A stretch of DNA of 64,000 nucleotides from contig CAIIXF020000004.1 of NCBI GenBank assembly GCA_903813345.2, positions 25,297,985-25,361,984 of the forward strand, given 5' to 3'. Shown piece by piece: positions 1 through 12,100 of the stretch; the first letter of the stretch is position 1; every line of letters starts with the position of its first letter. The position numbers and the translations under genes are program-made. Source of the DNA: Owenia fusiformis. Taxonomy: Eukaryota; Annelida; Polychaeta; Sabellida; Oweniidae. The notes under the pieces were generated by a model that saw nothing but the letters and a program-made list of their open reading frames with translations, ran no database searches and had not been told where the DNA came from.

Positions 1-116
1 GACGTATTAGGGCATTTTGGCCTATGTAAAAAGTATTTACCGGAAGCTGCCATTTTGAAATCTATATTCAACCAATGAGAAGGCTCGTTACAAAATAGTT
101 CGGAAACCGATGAGCG

Positions 117-131
117 GTTGCCAGTGACAAC
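117..131 (+). promoter_or_regulatory. candidate RFX X-box in the NME7 promoter
   Basis: GTTGCCAGTGACAAC fits the bipartite RFX consensus GTNRCC-N(0-3)-RGYAAC with a three-base spacer and one mismatch in the second half site. It lies about 46 bases upstream of the inferred NME7 start codon, and a CCAAT box is at 72-76. RFX factors drive many ciliary genes and NME7 is an axonemal protein, so the position is biologically sensible. The transcription start is not known, so this is a motif-level inference. Confidence 0.5.
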
Positions 132-177
132 ATTTTTACTTTTTGAAAATTACTGTTAAAATTGCATTAACATCAAA

Positions 178-3100
178 ATGGTAAGTTTTTTATTAACATA
201 CGTGTATACTTATGCTAGATAATTATCTTCAGATGACATCTGTCCATGATGAATCGCATATTTACAATACAAAGTGTCTCAAAAACGGAAAATCAGTTCC
301 AAATTTTTGGAAGTTTTTTTGAAAATAAATTGAAAAATCGAAATATTTTTTTTAGGAATGGGCAGCACCTGTAGTTTCAAAAGAAAGTAATGATTATCAA
401 TAATTAATTTTTGATTAAGGATGATATACAACTGCAGATGATACTGCTGTGCTACTGTACTGTGCATCTTCACATTCTGTTTTCTCAACGATCGCGATTG
501 AATTTTATGCTGATATTTAGCATCGTTACAGTTGTACCAGACCTCGGTGGTTGTACATGTGTATTTAGCATTGTCAGGGTTGAACCATACTTTTTGCTAG
601 TATTTAGCATTACCACAGTCGGTTGTTCCAGGAATATATCTTCTTTTGAAACCCCATGAAGCACTGACTGGTTCTTTTTTCGAAAATAACATGTTTACTC
701 ACTGTTCGGGAGATGCGTCGAACTTCGATGTATGGGGCTACTTCGACCAAAGGGTTATAAATTTGACAATTGCCGATGATTCATATTTTCCAGGATCATT
801 CATCTTGATTATGCTTTTTCTTTTAAAAATTTTCAAAAACAAACATGTCATAGAATCGGATATATAAGCCAATGACCAAATGGCCCCATGGTCGAAATAG
901 CCCCATGAAGAAGTAACGTTCATACATCAAAGTTCGTTGGATCTCCCCTAATAGGCTCTTAGCATTATTCCGCCTAACCCCCGGCCTAACCTCCGCGAGA
1001 GAAAACTGATGACTGCGAAACAGTTGTTCAAAGAAATTTCCAGTGTGCAAACATTTCATTGATTCTATATATACAATGAGTATATATGGGATATACTAAC
1101 TTACAACCAGGATGGTATGAAATTTCTTTGAAAAAATGTATTTAATAAGATCTAATGGTCACCTCTTATATCAGGATTGGTCTCCTGAGTAAAGTACTTT
1201 GAAATCTGACAGTTAAACGTATGTATCTTTTTTAGGCAAACCAAGATGAGAGGTTTGCATTCATCGTGGAGTGGTATGACGGTAATGCTGCACTCATACG
1301 ACGATACCAATTCCTCTACTATTCTGCTGACTGCACAGTTGAGATGGTAATAACATTATTACTTGAAATATTCAACTAAAATTTTTAGGTTCTGTGATAT
1401 TGGTACAATACATGTACATTTGTGCATAGGCCCAGGAACATGTATAATTTAAAAAAATTCTTCTCTCAGCCAGTCTCCAATTGGACAAACTTTGATTTGG
1501 GATCAATTATACACGTTCTTTGGCCTATATTCCACAAAATTCTATACATTCAAAAAAGTTAACTATAGTATTGTGATTGTACCCTTTCCATTCCTTTGAC
1601 TTCACTTCTTAAAAGAGAGCTTCTTCTTCACTCTTTCAAACTAAAATAAACCTGTGAACTCACCGCGCCAATCAGTGTTCTTCGGCCAAATTTGACCGAC
1701 GTTCTATATATGGTCATTCCTTCTGACGTCATCGTTGAGCCCAGAATTGGCCAATGACATACGCATTTGGCGTATGTTTCTTCAAGCTCGCTGAATGGTG
1801 GAAGAAAGGCCAGTGCATAGGTCAGAAGTGATTTATTACCCAAACTGTCACCGGTACCCATCGTGGGGCCGGGGCTACTAAACTGTAATATGGTCTCTAC
1901 TAGGCAGAGTGTAGTTTAACTAGACTCTGCACGTGGGGCATTGTGATTGTAATATGACACTGACATGTTTACTGCAGGCCTGTCAACTGTCCCGCAATCT
2001 GCGCATTTGTCACGCATTTGCTGAAGAATTTGAAGTCACGCCAGTTATTTTTGCGTGACAGAAAATGTCACGCAAATACGCATTTTACCTGGTAATTGTC
2101 AAGCCAAATTATTGCTGTAGAAAAATTTCTAAAAAAGTTCGTCTTCACAGCAAAAATACGAACGCCGAAAAAAATTGTACGCATTTCGTTCGGACTTTTC
2201 ACGCGAATTACGTATATGTCACGCATTTCGTTCGAAATTTTTCTGAAGACATGACATCATTGTTATATTACTTCAACATTTTTTGTAGTATGACATCAAG
2301 AACAAGCGCATATTCCTGAAGAGATCAAGGCAAGACTCTGTGCGCCCAGAAGACCTCTATATCGGGAGCACGATCAACTTCAACTCCAGGCAGCTCAAGT
2401 TTGTAGAATATGGAGACGACTACACCAAACAAAGACTAAGCTCAAAGAAAGAAAAGTAAGGAATTTGAACACTTTTGGCTAGTCTTGCTCAAAGACTGTA
2501 TCCATCCCCCCCCCCCCCCCCCCGTTACACTCTCTTTACCTGGCAATATACAGAGAGAAGGATAAAGGGGAGTACAGGGTCTTTTAAGCAAGACTAACTT
2601 TTGGCGCCTCAAAGTAGTGTTCCACTTAGAAGTGTTCCACTTACAAGTGGAATGGTTCACTGAACATTAAGTGAATGGGTCACATGGCTTTAAAATGTCT
2701 TGAAGTGTTCCACTTACAGAGGTTTATTCCACAATAAGTCAATGCGTAACATGACTTTAAAATGCTCAACTTGGAAGTCTTCCACTTACAGAGGTTCACT
2801 TCACATTAAGTGAATGCGTAACAATGCGTAACAATTCGTAAAATCATAGGCAAAGGTCGATAGAAATATTTTTTAAATAAAGATGGCATGGTAATCGATC
2901 TGTGTTTATTTATAAACATTGACATATGGAATTCAAAAACTACATCAACAACTCGTTGAGCACCTGAGAAAAAAAGATACTACTGGATTCTGTTGGTGCT
3001 GCCATCTTTATATCGGCCCAGAACCTATGCGTAAAATGTTCCCCTCTGGGACTACCAATAAAGGTTTTTTATATCTAGTTATTTGGTAAAGGTGAATCTA

Positions 3101-6100
3101 CTTTGAAAAGTGTTCTTCTTTTCAAATGTTGCATTATACATGCTTTACTGTACTTTAAATATGTTGGAACAAAAATTGGAGTTCAAGTGTCCAGCATAAT
3201 TCTTGGAAATAATTTTCAAGCAGTTGCCATAGTTTATAATACATGTAATAGGGTTTATGACATCATAGTTAGATATTTTTAGCTCCTGAAGATACATGTA
3301 TGAGTTTTTTGAGAAATCTCAATCATGATAAGAGTGTTGCAATAATGAATAATGGATTACGGGAATAATTCAGGATGAGAGTGTTGCTTAGAAATTTTCA
3401 ACTCATGTAAGTTAACTCATAAAGGTATAGGTAGCTGTTAAAATTGATATTAATTAATATTGTTATTTTACCAAAAAGTCATAAAGGAATATCTGAATAT
3501 CAAATTGATATCAGAAGTATCTGCATTTGGAGTTGCTTCATTTTTAAAAAACAGGGACATTAAAGAGGGATCCTGTCTGCAATATTTTGTCTTGATTTCA
3601 GTGCACTGAACCACTGGACCTGTATATCTCAACATCTATCTAATCTGAACACCTCTCAATGTGAACACTTTTCTCAGTCCCTTTAATCTCTTATTGGCCA
3701 ACATGTTGAAAAACCTTGAAATGTGAACACCTGCTAGTCCAAACACTCTTGGCCAGCCATGGAGACGTTCGGTTAGACAGGTCTTACTGTACCTACAATG
3801 TAAATATGCATCAAAATAAACTTTAAATCGATTGTATCTGAACTGAACTAACAATGAGTTTCTTATTGTGCATTTAGGACCCTAGCCATGATAAAACCAG
3901 ATGCCATCTCCAACATGGGTCAAATCATCGACCTAATCTGCAAGACTGGCTTCAATATAACAAAACTTAAGATGGTGAGACTAACGAAGAATGAAGCTTT
4001 TGAGTTCTACCAGGAGCACCAGGGGAAACCATTCTTGGAGTAAGTACCAACTATCAGAAAATCATTCTTGGAGTTACCCAATATCAGAAAACCATTCTTG
4101 GAGTTACCCAATATCAGAAAACCATTCTTGGACTGAGTTACCCAATATCAGAAAATTATTCTTGGAGTTACCCAATATCAGAAAACCATTCTTGGAGTAA
4201 GTACCCAATATCAGAAAACCATTCTTGGAGTTACCCAATATCAGAAAACCATTCTTGGAGTAAGTATCCAATATCAGAAAACCATTCTTGGATTCAAAAT
4301 TAAACAGCCGCTTAGAGTAAGTACCCAATATCAGAAAACCATTCTTGGAGTAAGTACCCAATATCAGAAAACCATTCTTGGAGTAAGTACCCAATATCAG
4401 AAAACCATTCTTGGAGTTACCCAATATCAGAAAACCATTCTTGGAGTAAGTATCCAATATCAGAAAACCATTCTTGGATTCAAAATTAAACAGCCGCCAT
4501 TTGCCACTTCAGAATTTGAATAGTAATATTTTGTCTTATTTCCAATCAAAAAATTTCAAAACACACACGAAGTGATCAAGATATTAGTTAAAATATTTTG
4601 AATTGATGATTATGAATTTATAGCCATTTATAATGTCAGACAATAACAAACTTTTCATTGTTGACGTCGGTATTGCAAGAATATCAGCCATTCTCCTTGC
4701 AACTTGCATACATGTGTTCTTTGTCTTAGAAATAAGCACTGAAAAAATTGCCTGGAGATTAAAATATTGAGTTGGATCCATGGGATCTAAACCTCGTTGT
4801 GTAAGGCTCTGCCAATGTATTGTACATTTGTATAATATATCAATGTATTATACAATATGTCAATGTATTGAATAATATGTCAGTATATTGAACGATATCT
4901 TGTTTTAATAATTAATGATAAAGGAACCAATTGAAAACTAAAACTAAAAGACTTGAAGGACGATGAAAGGTCTTTTAAATCCAATGAATTTTGACATTTC
5001 GCCATCTTAATTCTTCAATAACATGTAGATTTGACCACATATCATTGGAAAAATGTACAATCCCTTCTAATTCTTTTATACTTGTAATTGATGTTCCATT
5101 TTCAGAACACTGTTGAGCTTTATATCAAGTGGACCTGTGATAGCAATGGAACTAATGGGAGATAATGCTATAGGGAAGTGGAGAGACACTCTTGGTCCAA
5201 CAGACTCCTCTATTGCAAGGAGTGCAGCTCCTATGAGTATACGTGCAAGGTTTGGAACGGGTGAGTAATGCACTTTTGACATGTCTTGTTTCAGAGGTAG
5301 TTTGTACATAGTAAGGGACATCATTTGCAATTTTAAAAAACGTTCTCAAACAAGGGTGGATGAGGGGTCTAGTTAAACCAATGGATTATATCTTTAATTA
5401 GACTTTTGAGAGAACCTATAAATAAATACACTTAAAAGAAATGTGTATAATGCTTTTTCAATATGTTAATCAAAACAATTTATTAATTTCGTTAATTCAA
5501 ATTATTATTCTCAATTTACAGATAACACTAGAAATGCTTGTCATGGCAAAACAATTTATTAATTTTGTTAATTTAAATCATTATTCTCAATTTACAGATA
5601 ACACTAGAAATGCTTGTCATGGCTCGGATTCACCAATTTCTGCAGCGAGAGAAATTGAATTCTTCTTCCCAACTGCCGGAATAAATCGTCAAAATACAGC
5701 TCAGTTTAACAACTGTACTTGTGCGGTCATTAAACCACACGCAGTTCTAGCAGGTAAATATAGATGGCAGATACGTTGAAATATTGTGTTCTGATTGGTC
5801 AAGGGGATGATGTCACTTTATGAGTAAAAATGAGTGATCAAATCACTTTATATCACCACCAAAGTGGGGACATATTGTTATGGTCTCACGCTTTTTGTGA
5901 CACCGGTTGTGGTCAGCATTCAGAGTTTGGCATTTATAACAATTTGCAATAACTTACAAGGTGGTGCAGGGGCATAGCCAGGAATCTGCAAGGGGTGTGT
6001 GATTTTTTGGGTTTGCATCACTGCAAGCCCTAAAAAGGGGGTATGGGGTTTCACTCTTGGAAATTTTTAAAAATTTACATTTTATATGGGGCATTCCAAG

Positions 6101-9100
6101 CATTGTGAACTATAATTTGTTAATGTTTTTATAAATTTTACAAAACTGCTTTTTTTATTTTGTTGGGTTTGGGGAGAGGAGTGGACGTAATTTTCACAAA
6201 TGTGATTAATAAGACTTGTTTCCATGTGATTTTACAGTAATAAATTGACATGTCAAAATGAGGGGCAAAAAATGACATGACATATATTGATGTGTCATAA
6301 ATTGACATGACATAATGTTTGAAGCATTTCTTTTTAGGTCAAACTGGAAAAATAATCAGCGCAATTCAAGACGCACATTTCGAGATCTCAGCCATACATA
6401 TGTTTCACATAGAGAAAGCTAATGCTGAGGAATTCTACGAGGTTTACAAGGGAGTGGTCCAAGAATATAACAGGTGAATATCATATTTTCTTACTTACAT
6501 AAAGGACCTTAGGAGGGATTATATATGGGATTTATCCTGCAGGGTGATATGATATACAAAAAACCTGTAAGGTGGAACACTTCGTAAGTGGAACACTTCT
6601 AAAATTACAAGTGAAACAACTCTGTAAGTGGAACACTAGCCTTGCCCAAGTAGAGACCGACTTGGGCAAGGCTAGTGGAACACCTCCATAAATGAACACT
6701 TCAGAGTTCCATGATTATTTTAGATAATGAATGGTAAATTATAATCAGAATAAAATGATAGATTCATTTAAGACATGCTGGGTAAATTGACTAAAATGAT
6801 GACAAGAAGATTTTTCCATTTCACAAATGTTAAAACAACACCCCAAACTGATTTCATGCTTGGTCTTAATATGTTTTAATTTCATCATCTTGATCCGTTT
6901 GAAACATTTATGCACCTTACGAGTTATTAGGCTTGAAATAGAAATGTATATAATAGGAGCCTAGGACACCAAAAGGCCTTTAGTGGTACTAGACTATCAT
7001 GTGTTGAAAAAACTACAAGTTGGGCTCAATGAAGAAATTATCTTACATTTGAAAGCCATGTCTTATTATTGATGCCTGGACCCTTTGTTATTTTTTAAAA
7101 CTTTAATAATTAATAATTGGGTATTTCAGCATGGTAATGGAGGTCACTTCAGGCCCATGTATAGCATTAGAGATCAGAGCCCAAGATGCTCCTAATGTTT
7201 ATAATATGTGATAATTGTATCTTACAGCATGGTGATGGAGCTCACTTCAGGCCCATGTATAGCATTAGAGATCAGAGCCCAAGATGCTCCTAATGTTTAT
7301 AATATGTGATAATTGTATCTTACAGCATGGTAATGGAGGTCACTTCAGGCCCATGTATAGCATTAGAGATCAGAGCCCAAGATGCTCCTAATGTTTATAA
7401 TATGTGATAATTGTATCTTACAGCATGGTAATGGAGCTCACTTCAGGCCCATGTATAGCATTAGAGATCAGAGCCCAAGATGCTCCTAATGTTTATAATA
7501 TGTGATAATTGTATCTTACAGCATGGTAATGGAGCTCACTTCAGGCCCATGTATAGCATTAGAGATCAGAGCCCAAGATGCCCCTAATGTTTATAATATG
7601 TGATAATTGTATCTTACAGCATTGTAATGGAGCTCACTTCAGGCCCATGTATAGCATTAGAGATCAGAGCCCAAGATGCCCCTAATGTTTATAATATGTG
7701 ATAATTGTATCTTACAGCATTGTAATGGAGCTCACTTCAGGCCCATGTATAGCATTAGAGATCAGAGCCCAAGATGCCCCTAATGTTTATAATATGTGAT
7801 AATTGTATCTTACAGCATTGTAATGGAGCTCACTTCAGGCCCATGTATAGCATTAGAGATCAGAGCCCAAGATGCTCCTAATGTTTATAATATGTGATAA
7901 TTGTATCTTACAGCATGGTGATGGAGCTCACTTCAGGCCCATGTATGGCATTAGAGATCAGACCCCAAGATGCCCCTAATGTTTATAATATTTGATAATT
8001 GTATCTTACAGCATGGTGATGGAGCTCACTTCAGGCCCATGTATAGCATTAGAGATCAGAGCCCAAGATGCTCCTAATGTTTATAATATGTGATAATTGT
8101 ATCTTACAGCATGGTAATGGAGCTCACTTCAGGCCCATGTATAGCATTAGAGATCAGAGCCCAAGATGCCCCTAATGTTTATAATATGTGATAATTGTAT
8201 CTTACAGCATGGTGATGGAACTCACTTCAGGCCCATGTATAGCATTAGAGATCAGAGCCCAAGATGCCCCTAATGTTTATAATATGTGATAATTGTATCT
8301 TACAGCATTGTAATGGAGCTCACTTCAGGCCCATGTATAGCATTAGAGATCAGAGCCCAAGATGCTCCTAATGTTTATAATATGTGATAATTGTATCTTA
8401 CAGCATGGTGATGGAGCTCACTTCAGGCCCATGTATGGCATTAGAGATCAGACCCCAAGATGCTCCTAATGTTTATAATATTTGATAATTGTATCTTACA
8501 GCATGGTGATGGAGCTCACTTCAGGCCCATGTATAGCATTAGAGATCAGAGCCCAAGATGCCCCTAATGTTTATAATATGTGATAATTGTATCTTACAGC
8601 ATGGTGATGGAACTCACTTCAGGCCCATGTATAGCATTAGAGATCAGAGCCCAAGATGCCCCTAATGTTTATAATATGTGATAATTGTATCTTACAGCAT
8701 GGTGATGGAGCTCACTTCAGGCCCATGTATAGCATTAGAGATCAGAGCCCAAGATGCTCCTAATGTTTATAATATGTGATAATTGTATCTTACAGCATGG
8801 TAATGGAGCTCACTTCAGGCCCATGTATAGCATTAGAGATCAGAGCCCAAGATGCCCCTAATGTTTATAATATGTGATAATTGTATCTTACAGCATGGTG
8901 ATGGAACTCACTTCAGGCCCATGTATAGCATTAGAGATCAGAGCCCAAGATGCTCCTGATGTTTATAATATGTGATAATTGTATCTTACAGCATGGTGAT
9001 GGAACTCACTTCAGGCCCATGTATAGCATTAGAGATCAGAGCCCAAGATGCCCCTAATGCATTCAGAGAAATGGTGGGACCAGCTGATCCGGTAAGTTAT

Positions 9101-12100
9101 ATGATAATTTTTTGAAATGTGCAGTACACAGGAGTTCCAGGGATGCAGTTTGTAAAATGTTGGAAACAATATTTATAATTTTTCATAAATTATGCCAATT
9201 ATTTCCTTAAAATCTAGTTAGGTTTTAGACATGTCTGAATAGTCAAAATATGTAGAAACGCAGTCTCCATGGCAACTTGCATTAAATAACATAAACCAGG
9301 CCAACCTGGCATTATGAAACTAGTAATATTTAGTAGTCCAAAAACTATGCCAATACTCCCATTTGCATATTTTGTGATGTCATGGGCATTATTTCCACTT
9401 TTTGCATTAAAAATTTTATTTTATTGTTATGAAAGTAATGTAGATGCCAGATGGTGAATAATCAAACCAAGGGCAAAGCCAAATCAGAAATTAGTGAGGT
9501 AAATGTAAATATAGGTGAGGCTCTTTGAGGCTAAAGGAGGAGTGGAGTTCAATTTAGCTGAATGTATATATTTCTTGAAAATTTGGTGAGGCAGTTGCCT
9601 CGACTGCCTCATGCCTCACTAAACCCATGTAAACTTTTTTATGTGTACTTTCAAGAGGTTAACTGACTTCTACTTTGGCGCTTCTAAATTTGGCGCTAAT
9701 TATTTTGGCGGATTAGCTGTTTTGAACATTTAATTTGCAATATTGAAAAATATGGCGAACTTCAAAGGGTGCACTTATGAGCCCAATCTCATCCTTCTTG
9801 TTTGACTAGTAAATTATCATTGGTTCATTTAAAGTAGTTGAGAATGGATATATTGTTGGTGTTATTGTACAAAAGCGACGAATTTGAACAATTTTTTTTT
9901 AAAAGACATAATATTCAACTCAAAAATTTGGTTTTGATTATCCCCTGGAATTAAGGAATTTGGCGGCGACTTAACAATTTGCCCAAATTAAAATGGCCAC
10001 CATATAAGGTAGAAGTATCGTACTAGTTTCATACTGATCATGGTATACATAAATAAAAATGCTGTGTTTGTTGCTCATTGATTTATTTATTATTTCAGCA
10101 GTCACTGTTCATTTAAACTATTAATTTAGAAATAATAGTTCTTCACAATAGATCATCACATTAACAATACCTTGAAGTATGTTACTTGGATGTCTTTATG
10201 TACTGTACATGTATATGCAACTATATAACTGAAAAAGGATCACACAAAAATGCAACCCTTTACTTTTGGAATTGTATAGGACAAAATTTTGCTTTTGCGG
10301 GAAACAGATTACTCATTTGAGAGCTTATACACATATCAAATTGAAGAATCGTCCACCTAGACATGCTCTCACTATTAACCATGTGTTGTTATCTTTTCCA
10401 AATTTAGTTAGCACACGACTCAAGATAGCTGATATAATATAACTTTCCAATTGATGTTCCAACAATGAGACGGCCCTGTTTGTCCACTACAACCCCTGAG
10501 GGGCCGACAATATTATCTTCCTTGGTCACCAATAGCTTGATAAACTTTCCATGTGAATTCAAGAGATGCACTGAGTTGGTGCCATAACTCGCAACAATAA
10601 TGTTGTCAAAAGGATCAGTGCATGTTCCCCAGGGATGTTGTAGCTGAGCTTGCTTTTTTAGTCCTTCATATTGTATTAGAGTATCACCTTGTGGACCAAT
10701 AACTTCCAAACTGTTGTTACTGTAGAACGAGAGAATGATCTCATTTCTTGAATTAACTGCAATACAGGGAGGGAGAAAATCATTATTTACACTAAGTGTA
10801 TTGATTAAGGTTTTGGTTTGAGAGTTCATGAGTGATATTTTACCTCCAAAGTATGCTATCAATGTTCCATCTGGTGTGGCTGCAACTGACCAAGCCATAT
10901 ATGGCATTGTAGTGTCAATATTTCCATTATTATCAACCAATTTAAGAGTGCATGATTCGGAATCCAGAGCTGCAATTTGATTGTTTGGAGCTGAGGCAAC
11001 ATAACTACAATCCATCGTAACATGTAACTTCTGTTCATGTGTGACAGGGTCTATGATATTAATACCATCTTTAGCATGAGCTGTAACAATCTCACCATTG
11101 TCTAAAATAGCAAGATCGTGTAATTCAATATTTTCATCTTTGAAGGGAGCTACATCTTTTTCAATCTTAATGTTTTCTTTGATAATGTTCTTGAGCGATG
11201 AAACTTGGCCAAATTGCAGCCCCGGGGTCTTCGATGTCCCATATGTATATGTTAACTTGAACTTAGAATCAAAATCCAATTCTTGAGGTTGTGACCACTC
11301 CTCCGTCTTCTTTGTGATCTCTTTTCTCATGTTAATGATTTCAGCTGGGTGCCCATATTGTTGTTGGGTATCAAGGAGATGTCGTGTGCTTACTGTGATC
11401 CCATTTTGCATTTGGAGACTACTGATATGTGCATCTACTTTCTTTAAGCCTTCAGATTTAAATCTTTCCACCTTGGCTTCTTCTCCATTGTAGTATTTAT
11501 CGATTAATTCATGTTGGGCTTGTCTATCTTTGGTTATCTTGGTTTTCATATCTGATGCATTTCTTTCAATTTTCTCTTTATAGTCATTCATTTCCTGAAT
11601 AACTGCATTTACATTTTCTTCTCTCTGCAGAGATATTTGGATGAGGGATCTGATGTTTTTCATGTCTTGTTTGACATTCTCATTCAAATTCTCACATTTG
11701 TGTCCGCTATGTGTAGTTATACAACAATCCCTGCATAAGACCTCATTGCAGCTTCGACAGTAGAACTTAAATTGTTCATCGGGATGGGACGTGCAGAATT
11801 TCATTCGCTTTGGGATCATCTCAAGTAAAGCGCTAGTGTCTTTACGATCATCTCCAGTTATTTGAATAACTTTATGATCCTTCAACGCTTTAATGTTACT
11901 ATGTACTCTGGTGCATTCTTTACATATATATTGATCACAGTCTATGCATTTGGATGTTGCCTTGACCTTTTCATCTTCGTTTAAACAGATGTCACAATGT
12001 CTGATAGTACTGTCACTTTCCTTTTTTAGTCGTCTCCGTAAGGTGTCTAGCATGTCATTGAGGATGTAGTTGCCCTTAAGGCCTTTGGCGCCCCCTGTTG

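Noticed and set aside
2506-2523. Poly-C tract as a functional site
   Set aside because: A simple homopolymer in an intron; length is also error-prone in assemblies.
4104-4457. Minus-strand 117-codon repetitive frame (NSKNGFLILG units)
   Set aside because: It is the antisense translation of the exon 4 donor array; no family features.
5441-5779. 112-codon plus frame as a separate gene
   Set aside because: Its second half is NME7 exon 6; the first half is intron and the decoy exon start read through by chance.
7130-9091. Regular direct repeats resembling a CRISPR array
   Set aside because: There are no unique spacers; the whole 98-bp unit is repeated and matches the start of NME7 exon 8 with its acceptor, in a eukaryotic gene.
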